Source: Hydractinia symbiolongicarpus (lineage: Eukaryota; Cnidaria; Hydrozoa; Anthoathecata; Hydractiniidae). Taken from it: DNA of 64,000 bases. Location of the stretch: positions 18,912,001 through 18,976,000 of the forward strand of contig NC_079884.1 of assembly GCF_029227915.1 (NCBI RefSeq), read 5' to 3'. The translations under genes were made by a program, and so were the position numbers. Numbering within the stretch: position 1 is the stretch's first letter; each line of letters starts with the position of its first letter. Below, piece by piece: positions 12,901 through 27,285 of this stretch. Below the pieces are notes generated by a model, which was not told the origin of the DNA, made no database searches, and saw nothing but the letters and a program-made list of their open reading frames with translations.

Positions 12901-15900
12901 ATTGCGTCATGATGTTATAACATCGTCAACTACGTGTACAGGCCTCTAAAGCTTGTTTTATGACGTTTTGCCGCCTAAACAAGGCGTTACACGTCAATCA
13001 CGTGGTTCCACGTGTCTGCACTGGTTCCAATTGGTCTAGTCGTTTCACTATCAATGTACTACGACGTCCCAAGTTCTTTTCCATTGCGCCATGGCCCTGT
13101 AACACCGTCAACTAAGGGTACAAATCCTCTAAATGCTGTAATATGGCATTTTGCTGACTAATAAAGACCTCATGCGTAAATCAGGTGGTTCCGCGTTGCT
13201 GCACTGTTTACCATTGGGATACTCCTTCCACTCTCAATGGACTAAAAAGTCCCAAGTCGTTTTCCATTGCGCCATGACGTTATAACACCAACAACTACGC
13301 ATACAATCCTCTAAAGTCTACATTGCGGAATAGCCTTATAACACCATCAACTACGTGAGCAGCCCTCTAATGGTTTTTATATGGTCTTTTGCCACCTAAT
13401 AATGGTCTTACACATAAATCTGATTTATGAGACTTTACCACCTAGTAACAGCCTTACACGTAAATCACGTCGTTCCACCTGTCTGTGCAGGTTGATATTG
13501 GTCCAGTTCTTTCATTGTCAATAGACTAAAACGTCCCAAGTTGTTTTCCATTGCGCCATGGCCCTATAACACCGTCAACTAAGCGTAGAGCCGTCTAAAT
13601 GATGTAGTGCGGCATTTTGCTGCCTGATAAAGATCTAATGCGTAAATCAGGTGGTTCCGAGTGTCTGCACTGGTTACCATTGGTATATTCCTTCCACTCA
13701 CAATGAACTATAAAGTCGAAATCGTTTTCCATTGCGGCATGACGTTATAACACTGACAACTACGCGTACAGTCCTCTAAAGTCTGTTAGATGACCTTTTG
13801 CCGCCAAGTAATGCCTTACACATAAATCACGTCGTTCCACATGTCTGTGCAGGTTGCCATTGGTCTAGTCCTTCCACTGTTAATGTACTTCGACGTCCTA
13901 TGTCGTTTTTCATTGCGTCATGACGTTATAACACCGTCAACTACGCGTACAGTCCTCTAAAGTCTGTTAAATGACCTTTTGCCCCCTAACAATGGCCTTA
14001 CACGTAAATCACGTGGTTCCACGTGTCTGTTTAGGTTGCCATTGGTCTAGTCCTACCACTATGAATGTACTACGACGTCCCAAATCGTCTTACATTGCGA
14101 AATGGCTTTAAAACACCGTCAACTACGCGTACTGGCCTCTAAAAGCTGTTATATGACCTTTTGCCTCCTAATAACGTCCTTGCACGTAAATCACGTGGTT
14201 TCACGTGTCTGTTCAGGTTGCCATTGCTCTAGTCCTACCACTACGAATGTACTACGACGTCCCAAATTGTTTCACATTGCGGAATAGCCTTATAACACCG
14301 TCAACTACGTGAGCAGCCCTCTAAATGTTTTTATATGGCATTTTGCCGCGTGATAATAGCCTTATCCATAAATCACGTCGTTCGACACGTCTGCGCAAAT
14401 TTGCATTGGTCTAGTCCTTTCACTATGAATACACTACGAGGTCCCAAATCATTTACATTGCGCAATATCCTTATAACACCGTCAACTACGCTAACAGGCC
14501 TCTAAAGGCTGTTATATGACTTTTCGCCACATTATAATGTCCTTACAAATAAATCACGTCGTTCCACATGTCTGGGCAAGTTGCCATTGGGATACTCCTT
14601 CCACTCTCAATGGACTATAAAGTCCCAAATCTTTTTCCATTGCGCCATGGCCTTATAACACCGCCAACTACGCGTACAGTCCTCTAAAGTCTGCTATATG
14701 ACCTTTTGCCGTCTAATAATGACCTTACACATTAATCACGTCGTTCCACATGTCTGGGCAAGTTGCCATTGGTCTAGTATTTTCACTATCAATGCACTAC
14801 GACATCCCAAGTTGTTTTCCATTGTGACATGGCCATATAACACCGCCAACTACGCGTACAGTCCTCTAAAGTCTGTCATATGACAGTTCGCCGCCAAATA
14901 ATGGCCCTACACATAAATCACATCGTTCCACGTGTCTGTGCACGTTGGCATTGGTCTAGTCCTTCCATTCCCAATGGACTACGACGTCCCAAGTCATTTT
15001 CCATTACGCCATGGCCTTATACCACCGTCAACTGCGCGTACAGTCCTTTAAAGTCTGTTATATGACCTTTTGCCGCCTAATAATGGCCTTACACATCAAT
15101 CACGTCGTTCCACAAGGCTGGGCAAGTTGCCATTGGTGTGGTCCTTTCACTATGAATACACTACGAAGTCCCAAGTTCTTTTTCATTGCGCAAAAGCCTT
15201 ATAACACCGTCAACTGCATGAACAGTCCTCTAAAGACTGTTATATGACCTTTTGCCTCCTTATAACGATCTTGCACGTAAATCACGTCGTTCCACGTGTC
15301 TATGCAGGTTGGCATTGGTCTAGTCCTTCCACTCTCAATGGAATACTACGTCCCAAGTCGTTTTCCATTACGCCATGGCCTTATAACACCGTTAACTACG
15401 TGCACAGGCCTGTAAAGGTTTTATACAAGCTTTTGCCGCCTAAAACGGCCTTACACGTAATTCACGTGGTTCCACGTGTCTGTTCAGGTTGCCATTGCTC
15501 TAGTCCTACCACTACTAATATACTACGACGTCCCAAATCGTTTTACATTGCGGAATAGCCTTATAACACCGTCAACTACGGGAGCAGCACTCTAAAGTTT
15601 TTTATATGGCCTTTTGCCGCCTATTAATGGCCTTACACATAAATCACGTCGTTCCACATGTCTGGGCAAGTTGCCATTGGTCTAGTCCTTTCACTATCAA
15701 TGCACTACGACGTCCCAAGTTGTTCTCTATGCTGCCATGACATTATAACACCGTCAACTAATCATACAGTCCTCTAAAGTCTGTTTTATGATCTTTTGCC
15801 GCCTAATAATGGCCTTGCACATAAATCACGTCGTTCCACATGTCTGTGTAAGTTGCCATTGGTCCATTCCTTTATCTGTTAATGTACTACAACGTCCTAA

Positions 15901-18900
15901 GGCGTTTTCCATTGCGTCATGACGTTATAACACCGTCAACTACCCGTACAGTCCTTTAAAGTCTGTTATATGATCTTTTGCCGCCTAATAATGGCCTTAC
16001 ACATCAATCACGTCGTTCCACAAGGCTGGGCAAGTTGCCATTGGTGTGTTTCTTTCACTATCAATGCACTACGACCTCCCAAGTTCTTTTCCATTGCGCA
16101 ATAGCCTTATAACACCGTCAACTACGTGAGCAGCCCTCTAAAGTCTGTTATATGATCTTTTGCCGCCTAATAATGGCCTTGCACATAAATCACGTCGTTC
16201 CACATGTCTGTGTAAGTTGCCATTGGTCCATTCCTTTATCTGTTAATGTACTACGACGTCCTAAGGCGTTTTCCATTGCGTCATGACGTTATAACACCGT
16301 CAACTACCCGTACAGTCTTCTAAAGTCTGTTATATGATCTTTTGCCGCATAACAATGGCCTTACACATAAATCACGTCGTTCCGCATGTCTGTGTAAGTT
16401 TCCATTGGTCCATTCTTTCCACTCTCAATGTAATACGATGTCCTAAGTCTTTTTCCATTGCGACATGACGTTATAACAACGTCAATTACTTGCACAGGCC
16501 TCTAAATCCTGTTGTATGCCATTTTGCTGCCTAATAATGGCCTTACACGAAAATCACGTGATTTCGCGTGTCTGCATTGGTTACCACTGGTCTATTCCCA
16601 CCAGTCTCAATGGACTATGACGTCCCAATCGTTTTCCATGGCGCCATGACGTTAAAACACCGTCAACTACGCGTACAGTCCTCTAAAGTCTATTATATCA
16701 CCTTTTGGCGCATAATAATGACGTTACACTTAAATCACGTGGTTCCGCGTGTCTTCACTGGTTACCATTGGTTTATTCCCTCGACACTCAATGGACTACA
16801 ACGTCCCAAGTCTATTTCCATCGCTGCATGACGTTATAACACCGTCAACTACATGAACATGCCTCTAAAGGTTTTTATATGGCCTTTTGCCGCCTATTAA
16901 TGGCCTTACACATAAATCACGTCGTTCCACATGTCTGGGCAAGTTGCCATTGGTCTAGTCTTTTCACTATCAATGCACTACGACGTCCCAAGTTGTTTTC
17001 CATTGTGCCATGACATTATAACACCGTCAACTACGTGTACAGGCCTCTAAAGGCTGTTTACCGCCTATTAATGGCCTTATCCATAAATCACGTCGTTTGA
17101 CACGTCTGGGCAAGTTGCCATTGGTCTAGTCCTTTCACTATGAATACACTACGACGTCCCAAGTTCTTTTCCATTGTGCAATAGCCTTATAACACCGTCA
17201 ACTACATGAACAGTCCTCTAAAATCTGTTATATGACCTTTTGCTGCCTATTAATGGCCTTACACATAAATCACGTCGTCCCACATGTCTGTGCAAGTTGC
17301 CATTGGTCCATTCTTTCCACTCTCAATGTACTACGATCTCCTAAGTCGTTTTCCATTGCGTCATGACGTTTTAACACCGTCAATTACTGGTACAGGGCTC
17401 TAAAGGCTGTTATATGACCTTTTGCCGCCTAATAACGACCATATGCGTGAACCAGGTTGATCCAAGTGTCCATTGGCCTATTCCCACCCCTCCCAATGGA
17501 CTACGACGTCCCAATCGTTTTCCATTGCTTCATGATGTTATAACCCCATCAACTGCGCGTACAGGCTACTAGATACGGTAATATAGCTTTTGCTGCCTAA
17601 TAAAGACCTTATGCGTAAATCACGTGGTTCCGCGTGACTGTACTGGTTACTATTGGTCTACTTCTTCCACTCTCAATGGACTAAGAAGTCCCAAGTCATT
17701 TTTTTCATTGCGTCATGGCATTATAACACCGTTAACTACGTGTACAGGCTTCAAAAGGCTGTATTATGACGTTTTGCCGCCTAATAACGGCCTTACAAGT
17801 AAATCACATAGTTCCACGTGTCTGTGCTGGTTGCCATTGGTCTAGTACTTTCACTCTCAATAGGCTACGACGTTGCAAGTTGTTTTCCATTCCGCCTTGG
17901 CGTTATAACACCAACAACTACATGTATAAGCTTCTAAAGGATATGATCTTTTGCGGCCTAGTAACGGCTTTAAACGTAAATCACGTGGTTCCACGTATCT
18001 ATCCAGGTTCCCATTGGACTAGTCCTACCACTATCAATATACTATGACGTCCCAAATCGTTTTCCATTGCGCCATGGTTTCATAACACCGTCAACTACGC
18101 GTACATTCCTCTAAAATCTGTTATATGACCGTTTGCAGCATAATAATGGCCTTACACATAAATCACGTCGTCCCACATGTTTGTGCAAGTTGCCATTGGT
18201 CCATTCTTTCCACTGTCAATGTACTACGATCTCCTAAGTCGTTTTCCATTGCGTCATGACGTTATAACACCGTCAAATACTGGTACAGGGCTCTAAAGGC
18301 TGTTATATGACCTTTTGCCGCCTAATAAAGACCATATGCGTAAACCAGGTGGATCCAAGTGTCCATTGGCCTATTCCCACCCCTCTCAATGGAATACGAC
18401 GTCCCAATCGTTTTCCATTGCTTCATGACGTTATGACACCGTCAATTGCGCGTACAGTCCTCTAAATTCTGTAATATGGCATATTGCTGCTTAATAAAGA
18501 CCTTTTGCGTAAATCAGGTGGTTCCGAGTGTCGGCACTGGTTACCATTGGTCTACTTCTTCCACTCTCAATGGACTAAGAAGTCCCAAGTCATTTTTTTC
18601 ATTGCGTCATGGCGTTATAACACCGTTAACTACGTGTACAGGCTTCAAAAGGCTGTATTATGACGTTTTGCCACCTAATAACGGCCTTACAAGTAAATCA
18701 CATAGTTCCACGTGTCTGTGCTGGTTGCCATTGGTCTAGTACTTTCACTCTCAATAGGCTACGACGTCCCAAGTTGTTTTTGTCCGCCGTGGCGTTGTAA
18801 CACCGTCAACTACATGTATAAGCTTCTAAAGGATATGACCTTTTGCGCCTAGTAGCGGCTTTAAACGTAAATCACGTGGTTCCACGTATCTATGCAGGTT

Positions 18901-21839
18901 GCCATTGGACTAGACATACCACCATCAGTATACTACGACGTCTCAAATCGTTTTCCATTGCGCCATGGTTTCATAGCACCGTCAACTACGCGTACATTCC
19001 TCTAAAATCTGTTATATGATCGTTTGCCGCCTAATAATGGCCTTACACATCAATCACGTCGTTCCACATGTCTGTGCAGGTTGGCATTGGTCTAGTCCTT
19101 CCACTCTCAATGGACTACGACGTCCCAAGTCGTTTTCCATTACGCCATGGCCTTATAACACCGTCAACTATGTGAACAGGCCTCTAAAGGTTGTTATATA
19201 AGCTTTTGCCGCCTAAAACGGCCTTACACGTAATTCACGTGGTTCCACGTGTCTGTTCAGGTTGCCATTGCTCTAGTCCTACCACTACGAATATACTACG
19301 ACGTCCCAAATCGTTTTACATTGCGGAATAGCCTTATAACACCGTCAACTACGTGAGCAGCCCTCTAAAGGTTTTTATATGGCCTTTTGCCGCCTGTTAA
19401 TAGCCTTACACATAAATCACGTCGTTCCACATGTTTGGGCAAGTTACCATTCGTCTAGTCCTTTCACTATCAATGCACTACGACGTCCCAAGTTGTTCTC
19501 TATGGTTCCATGACATTATAACACCGTCAACTACTCATACAATCCTCTAAAGTCTGTTATATAATCTTTTGCCGCCTACTAATGGCCTTGCACATAAATC
19601 ACGTCGTTCCACATGTCTGTGTAAGTTGCCATTGGTCCATTCCTTCATCTGTTAATGTGCTACGACGTCCTAAGGCGTTTTCCATTGCGTCATGACGTTA
19701 TAACACCGTCAACTACGCGTACAGTCCTCTAAAGTCTGTTATATGATCTTTTGACGCATAACAATGGCCTTACACATAAATCACGTCGTTCCGCATGTCT
19801 GTGTAAGTTGCCATTAGTCCATTCTTTCCACTCTCAATGTAATACGATGTCCTAAGTCTTTTTCCATTGAGTCATGACGTTATAACAACGTCAACTACTT
19901 GTACAGGCCTCTAAATCCTGTTGTATGCCATTTTGCTGCCTAATAATGGCCTTACACGCAAATCACGTGATTTCGCGTGTCTGCATTGGTTACCATTGGT
20001 CTATTCCCACCAGTCTCAATGGACTATGACGTCCCAATCGTTTTCCCAGGCGCCATGACGTTATAACACCGTCAACTACGCGTACAGTCCTCTAAAGTCT
20101 ATTATATCACCTTTTGGCGCCTAATAATGACGTTACACTTAAATCACGTGGCTCCGCGTGTCTTCACTGGTTACCATTGTTTTATTCCCTCGACACTCAA
20201 TGGACTACAACGTCCCAAGTCTATTTCCATCGCTGCATGACGTTATAACACCGTCAACTACATGTACATGCCTCTAAAGGTTTTTATATGACATTTTGCC
20301 GCCTAATAATGACCTTACACATCAATCACGTCGTTCCACATGTCTGTGCAGGTTGGCATTGGTCTAGTCCTTCCACTCTCAATGGACTACGACGTCCCAA
20401 GTCGTTTTCCATTACGCCATGGCCTTATAACACCGTCAACTATGTGAACAGGCCTCTAAAGGTTGTTTTATAAGCTTTTGCCGCCTAAAACGGACTTACA
20501 CGTAATTCACGTGGTTCCACGTGTCTGTTCAGGTTGCCATTGCTCTAGTCCTACCACTACGAATTTACTACGACGTCCCAAATCGTTTTACATTGCGGAA
20601 TAGCCTTATAACACCGTCAACTACGTGAGCAGCCCTCTAAAGGTTTTTATATGGCCTTTTCCCGCCTATTAATGGCCTTACACATAAACCACGTCGTTCC
20701 ACATGTCTGGGCAAGTTTCCATTGGTCTAGTCCTTTCACTATCAATGCCCTACGACGTCCCAAGTTGTTCTCTATGGTGCCATGACATGATAACACCGTC
20801 AACTACTCATACAGTCCTCTAAAGTCTGTTATATGATCTCTTGCCGCCTAGTAATGGCCTTGCACATAAATCACGTCGTTCCGCATGTCTGGGCAAGTTG
20901 CCATTGGTCTAGTCTTTTCACTATCAATGCACTACGACGTCCCAAGTTGTTTTCCATTGTGCCATGACATTATAATACCGTCAACTACGTGTACAGGCCT
21001 CTAAAGGCTGTTTACCGCCTATTAATGGCCTTATCCATAAATCACGTCGTTTGACACGTCTGGGCAAGTTGCCATTGGTCTAGTCCTTTTACTATGAATA
21101 CACTACGACGTCCCAAGTCCTTTTCCTTTGCGCAATAGCCTCATAACACCGTCAACTACATGAACAGGCCTCCAAAGGCTGTTATATGACCTTTTGCCGC
21201 CTAAAACGGCCTTACACATAAATCACGTCGTTCCAATGTCTGTGCAGGTTGGCATTGGTCTAGTCCTTTCACTATCCATGGACTACGACTTCCTAAGTCG
21301 TTTTCGAATGTGTCATGACGTTATAACACCGTCAACTACGTGTACAGTCCTCTAAAATCTGTTATATGACCTTTTGCCGCCTATTAATGGCCTTACACAT
21401 CAATCACGTCGTCCCACATGTTTGTGCAAGTTACCATTGGTCCATTCTTTCCAATCTCAATGTACTACGATCTCCTAAGTCGTTTTCCATTGCGTCATGA
21501 CGTTATAAGACCGTCAACTACGCATACAGTCCTCTAAAATCTGTTAAATGACCGTTTGCCGCCTAATAATGGCCTTACACATAAATCACGTCGTTCCACA
21601 TGTCTGGGCAAGTTGCCATTGGTCTAGTCCTTTCACTATCGATGCACTACGACGTCCCAAGTGCTTTTCCATTGCGCAAAAGCCTTATAACACCGTCAAC
21701 TACGTGAACAGGCTTCTAAAGGCTGTTAGATGACCTTTTGCCGCCTAATAATGGCCTTACACATAAATCACGTCGTTCCAATGTCTGTGCAGGTTGGCAT
21801 TGGTCTAGTCCTTTCACTATCCATGGACTACGACTTCCT

Positions 21840-24800
21840 AAGTCATTTTCCATTGCGTCATGACGTTATAACACCGTCAAATACTGGTACAGGGCTCTAA
21901 AGGCTGTTATATGACCTTTTGTCGCCTAATAAAGACCATATGCGTAAACCAGGTGGATCCAAGTGTCCATTGGCCTATTCCCACCCCTCTCAATAGACTA
22001 CGACGTCCCAATCGTTTTCCATTGCTTCATGACGTTATGACACCGTCAATTGCGCGTACAGTCCTCTAAATTCTGTAATATAGTATATTGCTGCTTAATA
22101 AAGACCTTTTGCGTAAATCAGGTGGTTCCGAGTGTCTGCACTGGTTTCCATTGCTTTTTTTCCTCCACTCACAATGGACTGAGAAGTCCCAAGTCGTTCC
22201 CCATTGCTTCATGATGTTATAACCCCATCAACTGCGCGTACAGGGTACTAGATACGGTAATATAGCTTTTGCTGCCTAATAAAGACCTTATGCGTAAATC
22301 ACGTGGTTCCGCGTGACTGTACTGGTTACCATTGGTCTACTTCTTCCACTCTCAATGGGCTAAGAAGTCCCAAGTCATTTTTTTCATTGCGTCATGGCGT
22401 TATAACACCGTTAACTACGTGTACAGGCTTCAAAAGGCTGTATTATGACGTTTTGCGGCCAAATATTGGCCTTACAAGTAAATCACATAGTTTCAGGTGT
22501 CTGTGCTGGTTGCCATTGGTCTAGTACTTTCACTCTCAATAGGCTACGACGTCCCAAGTTGTTTTCCATTCCGCCGTGGCGTTATAACACCGTCAACTAC
22601 ATGTATAAGCTTCTAAAGGATATGACCTTTTGCGGCCTAGTAACGGCTTTAAACGTAAATCACGTGGTTCCACATATCTATCCAGGTTCCCATTAGACTA
22701 GTCCTACCACCATCAATATACTACGACGTCCCAAATCGTTTTCCATTGCGCCATGGTTTCATAACACCGTCAACTACGCGTACATTCCTCTAAAATCTGT
22801 TATATGACCGTTTGTCTCATAATAATGGCCTTACACATAAATCACGCCGTTCCACACGTCTGTGCAGGTTGCCATTGGTCTAGTCCTTCTACTGTTAATG
22901 TACTACGACTTCCTAAGTCGTTTTCGAATGCGTCATGACGTTATAACACCGTCAACTACGCGTACAGTCCTTTAAAATCTGTTAAATGACCGTTTGCCGC
23001 CTAATAAAGGCCTTACACATAAATCACGTCGTTCCACATGTCTGGGCAAGTTTCCATTGGTCTAGTCCTTTCACTATCGATGCACTACGACGTCCCAAGT
23101 GCTCTTCCATTGCGCAAAAGCCTTATAACACCGTCAACTACGTGAACAGGCTTCTAAAGGCTGTTAGATGACCTTTTGCCGCCTAATAATGGCCTTACAC
23201 ATAAATCACGTCGTTCCAATGTCTGTGCAGGTTGGCATTGGTCTAGTTCTTTCACTATCCATGGGCTACGACTTCCTAAGTCGTTTTCGAATGCGTCATG
23301 ACGTTATAACACCGTCAACTACGTGTACAGTCCTCTAAAATCTGGTATATGACCTTTTGCCGCCTATTAATGGCCTTACACATAAATCACGTCGTCCGAA
23401 ATGTCTGTGCAAGTTGCCAGTGGTCCATTCTTTCCACTCTCAATGTACTACGATCTCCTAAGTCGTTTTCCATTGCGTCATGACGTTATAACACCGTCAA
23501 ATACTGGTACAGGGCTCTAAAGGCTGTTATATGACCTTTTGCCGCCTAATAAAGACCATATGCGTAAACCAGGTGGATCCAAGTGTCCATTGGCCTATTC
23601 CCACCCCTCTCAATGGAATACGACGTCCCAAGCGTTTTCCATTGCTTCATGACGTTATGACACCGTCAATTGCGCGTACATTCCTCCAAATTCTGTAATA
23701 TGGCATATTGCTGCTTAATGAAGACCTTTTGCGTAAATCAGGTGGTTCCGAGTGTCTGCACTGGTTACCATTGCTTTTTTTCCTCCACTCACAATGGACT
23801 GAGAAGTCCCAAGTCGTTCCCCATTGCTTCATGATATTATAACCCCATCAACTGCGCGTACAGGCTACTAGATACGGTAATGTAGCTTTTGCTGCCTAAT
23901 AAAGACCTTATGCGTAAATCACGTGGTTCCGCGTGACTGTACTGGTTACCATTGGTCTACTTCTTCCACTCTCAATGGACTAAGAAGTCCCAATTCATTT
24001 TTTTCATTGCGTCATGGCGTTATAACACCGTTAACTACGTGTACAGGCTTCAAAAGGCTGTATTATGACGTTTTGCCGCCTAATAACGGCCTTACAAGTA
24101 AATCACATAGTTCCACGTGTCTGTGCTGGTTGCCATTGGTCTAGTACTTTCACTCTCAATAGGCTACGACGTCCCAAGTTGTTTTCCATTCCGCCGTGGC
24201 GTTATAACACCGTCAACTACATGTATAAGCTTCTAAAGGATATGACCTTTTGCGGCCTAGTAACGGCTTTAAACGTAAATCACGTGGTTCCACATATCTA
24301 TCCAGGTTCCCATTAGACTAGTCCTACCACCATCAATATACTACGACGTCCCAAATCGTTTTCCATTGCGCCATGGTGTCATAACACCGTCAACTACGCG
24401 TACATTCCTCTAAAATCTGTTATATGACCGTTTGCCTCATAATAATGGCCTTACACATAAATCACGCCGTTCCACACGTCTGTGCAGGTTGCCATTGGTC
24501 TAGTCCTTCCACTGTTAATGTACTACGACTTCCTAAGTCGTTTTCGAATGCGTCATGACGTTATAACACCGTCAACTACGCGTACAGTCCTTTAAAATCT
24601 GTTAAATGACCGTTTGCCGCCTAATAAAGGCCTTACACATAAATCACGTCGTTCCACATGCCTGGGCAAGTTGCCATTGGTCTAGTCCTTTCACTATCGA
24701 TGCACTACGACGTCCCAAGTGCTCTTCCATTGCGCAAAAGCTTTATAACACCGTCAACTACGTGAACAGGCTTCTAAAGGCTGTTAGATGACCTTTTGCC

Positions 24801-25979
24801 GCCTAATAATGGCCTTACACATAAATCACGTCGTTCCAATGTCTGTGCAGGTTGGCATTGGTCTAGTTCTTTCACTATCCATGGGCTACGACTTCCTAAG
24901 TCGTTTTCGAATGCGGCATGACGTTATAACACCGTCAACTACGTGTACAGTCCTCTAAAATCTGGTATATGACCTTTTGCCGCCTATTAATGGCCTTACA
25001 CATAAATCACGTCGTCCCACATGTCTGTGCAAGTTGCCCGTGGTCCATTCTTTCCACTCTCAATGTACTACGATCTCCTAAGTCGTTTTCCATTGCGTCA
25101 TGACGTTATAACACCGTCAAATACTGGTACAGGGCTCTAAAGGCTGTTATATGACCTTTTGCCGCCTAATAAAGACCATATGCGTAAACCAGGTGGATCC
25201 AAGTGTCCATTGGCCTATTCCCACCCCTTTCAATGGACTACGACGTCCCAAGCGTTTTCCATTGCTTCATGACGTTATGACACCGTCAATTGCGCGTACA
25301 GTCCTCCAAATTCTGTAATATGGCATATTGCTGCTTAATAAAGACCTTTTGCGTAAATCAGGTGGTTCCGAGTGTCTGCACTGGTTACCTTTGCTTTTTT
25401 TCCTCCACTCACAATGGACTGAAAAGTCCCAAGTCGTTCCCCATTGCTTCATGATATTATAACCCCATCAACTGCGCGTACAGGCTACTAGATACGGTAA
25501 TGTAGCTTTTGCTGCCTAATAAAGACCTTATGCGTAAATCACGTGGTTCCGCGTGACTGTACTGGTTACCATTGGTCTACTTCTTCCACTCTCAATGGAC
25601 TAAGAAGTCTCAATTCATTTTTTTCATTGCGTCATGGCGTTATAACACCGTTAACTACGTGTACAGGCTTCAAAAGGCTGTATTATGACGTTTTGCTGCC
25701 TAATAACGGCCTTACAAGTAAATCACATAGTTCCACGTGTCTGTGCTGGTTGCCATTGGTCTAGTACTTTCACTCTCAATAGGCTACGACGTCCCAAGTT
25801 GTTTTCCATTCCGCCGTGGCGTTATAACACCGTCAACTACATGTATAAGCTTCTAAAGGATATGACCTTTTGCGGCCTAGTAACGGCTTTAAACGTAAAT
25901 CACGTGGTTCCACATATCTATCCAGGTTCCCATTAGACTAGTCCTACCACCATCAATATACTACGACGTCCCAAATCGT
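21840..25979. repeat. Higher-order repeat, ~2.5 copies of a 1,620-bp unit
   Basis: A nine-monomer unit of 1,620 bp is present as about 21840-23459, 23460-25079 and a partial third copy ending near 25979. The copies differ by scattered single bases only. The end of the third copy, where gttttcc changes to gtatccc, marks a recombination junction. This is the most regular tandem block in the left arm and lies about 0.8 kb from the element insertion. Confidence 0.85.
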
Positions 25980-26790
25980 ATCCCATTGCGCCGTGGCGTT
26001 ATAACACCGTCAACTACATGTACAGGCTTCTAAAGGCTGTTGTATGACCTTTTGCCACCTAATAACGGCCTTACACGTAAATCACCTGGTTCCACATGTC
26101 TGGGCAAGTTGCCATTGGTCTAGTCCTTTCACTATCAATGCACTACTACGTCCCAAGTTGTTTTCCATTGTGCCATGGCCTTATAACACCGTCAACAACG
26201 CGCACAGTCCTCTAAAGTCTGTTATATGACCGTTTTGCCGCCTAATAATGGCCTTAGACATAAATCACGTCGTTCCACATATCTGTTCAGGTTGCCATTG
26301 GTCTAGTCCTTTCACTATCAATGCACTACGACATCCCAAGTTGTTTTCCATTGTGCCATGGCCTTATAACACCGTCAACAATGCGCACAGTCCTCTAAAG
26401 TCTGTTATATGACCGTTTTGCCCCCTAATAACGGCCTTACAAGTAAATCACATAGTTCCACGTGTCTGTGCTGGTTACCATTGGTCTAGTACTTTCACTC
26501 TTAAAAGACTACGACGTCCCAAGTTGTTTTCCATTCCGCCGTGGCGTTATATCACCGTCAACTACATGTATAAGCTTTTAAAGGATATGACCTTTTGCCG
26601 CCTAATAACGGCTTTAAACGTAAATCACGTGGTTCCACGTATCTGTGCAGGTTGCCATTGGACTAGTCCTACCACCATCAATATACTACGACGTCCCAAA
26701 TCGTTTTCCATTGCGCCATGATTTCATAACACCGTCAACTACGCGTACATTCCTCTAAAATCTGTTATATGACCGTTTGCTGCCTAATAA

Positions 26791-26796
26791 TGGCGT
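26791..26796. repeat. Left target-site duplication (imperfect)
   Basis: The six bases tggcgt precede the left terminal repeat, and ggcctt follows the right one. The uninterrupted satellite reads aatggccttacac at this point, so the right flank restarts at GGCCTT while the left flank ends in a mutated form of the same bases. This fits the 6-bp target duplication known for Polintons, with later change on the left. Confidence 0.6.
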
Positions 26797-27009
26797 AGCT
26801 AGAGTAGTACACCCTTTTAAACAGGTTTTAGGTTTTCGACGGTCAAATACCTATTAAAAAACGCTGCTTTTAGACTCCTAAAAAGTCTGTGACGTCACAG
26901 ATTTCATCATGCCTCAAATGAGTAAACAAGTCACGTGACATCATTACGGCACTCGACAAAACTGCTGACATCAACAAACGCGCAAATCTGTTTGAATAGA
27001 AAGGGAAAT
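26797..27009 (+). repeat. Left terminal inverted repeat (213 bp)
   Basis: This matches the reverse complement of 44009-44209 with scattered substitutions. It is about 12-13 bp longer because of a small indel next to gacgtcacag (around 26875-26888). It starts AGCTAGAGTAGTACACCC. The inner boundary, aagggaaat, is where the two ends stop matching. Divergence between the two terminal repeats is consistent with an old insertion. Confidence 0.93.
26887..26900. promoter_or_regulatory. CRE-like palindrome in left terminal repeat
   Basis: CTGTGACGTCACAG is a perfect 14-bp palindrome around TGACGTCA, the consensus of ATF/CREB-type bZIP sites. The octamer is retained at 44122-44129 in the right repeat. 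It lies about 170 bp upstream of the first rightward gene and about 175 bp outside the leftward polymerase start. It could be a host-factor-driven promoter element or a terminal-protein/replication site. Function is inferred only. Confidence 0.45.
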
Positions 27010-27068
27010 AAAAAGTCTCAAAATTGTTCCGGATAGCGACAAAAACAAACGTATTGCTGGTATAATAA

Positions 27069-27263
27069 ATGTCAAGCAACGATAAAAAGACAGCGCTAGA
27101 TTGGTACACAAATTTTATGCTTTTCACGCTTTTTGGAGGTGTGGGATTTGCCCTAGCCCTCACCTCTACCGCAGTTGTGATGAAAAGTGCGAAAGAAGAA
27201 GAGTGCGAGAGTGCTATCAACGCTCTAGTAGAGAGAATTAAAGAACTAGAAGAGACTGAATAA
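27069..27263 (+). CDS. Small single-pass membrane protein, hypothetical
   Basis: This 64-residue protein is not assigned to a family. A short polar N-terminus (residues 1-13) is followed by one hydrophobic segment (about 14-38, rich in F, L, G, A and V) and a charged, probably helical C-terminus rich in E and K (about 40-64). The start lies in the recurrent context AATAAATG (27064-27071), shared with several genes of the element, which supports a real gene. It is the first gene inside the left terminal repeat and is followed after 22 bp by the Cys-rich gene on the same strand. A role as a virion or host-membrane protein is possible but only inferred. An overlapping opposite-strand frame (26870-27220) crosses the terminal repeat and looks like a shadow. 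Confidence 0.6.
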   Translation: MSSNDKKTALDWYTNFMLFTLFGGVGFALALTSTAVVMKSAKEEECESAINALVERIKELEETE

Positions 27264-27285
27264 TCTTTGGTGGATCATAAAATAA

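Larger units (their letters stand above)
1..26796. repeat. Left satellite array, ~182-bp tandem monomer
   Basis: The whole stretch consists of head-to-tail copies of one monomer of about 182 bp. Each copy carries the same landmarks in order: gaccttttgccgcctaata, ggccttacacataaatcacg, gttccacatgtctg, ttgccattggtctagtcc, ctacgacgtccc, ttttccattgcgcc, ataacaccgtcaactacg and cctctaaag. Monomers diverge from each other by a few to tens of percent and some are internally deleted, for example at 13311, 17055 and 21010. Many 61-codon open frames recur every 182 bp, but 182 is not a multiple of 3 and the frame shifts at each unit, so these are by-products of the repeat and not genes. No host gene, RNA gene or unrelated insertion was seen in this arm. 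Low-divergence blocks are listed separately. Confidence 0.97.

Noticed and set aside
1-26796. Numerous 60-100-codon open frames in the left array
   Set aside because: They recur every 182 bp with the repeat, shift frame at each unit, overlap by ATGA at the monomer joint and show no coding signature; they are satellite by-products.
1-26796. CRISPR-like array
   Set aside because: Units are long, contiguous and without unique spacers; it is a eukaryotic-type tandem satellite.
26870-27220. Leftward 116-codon frame across the left terminal repeat
   Set aside because: It crosses the inner boundary of the terminal repeat and overlaps the better supported rightward membrane gene.
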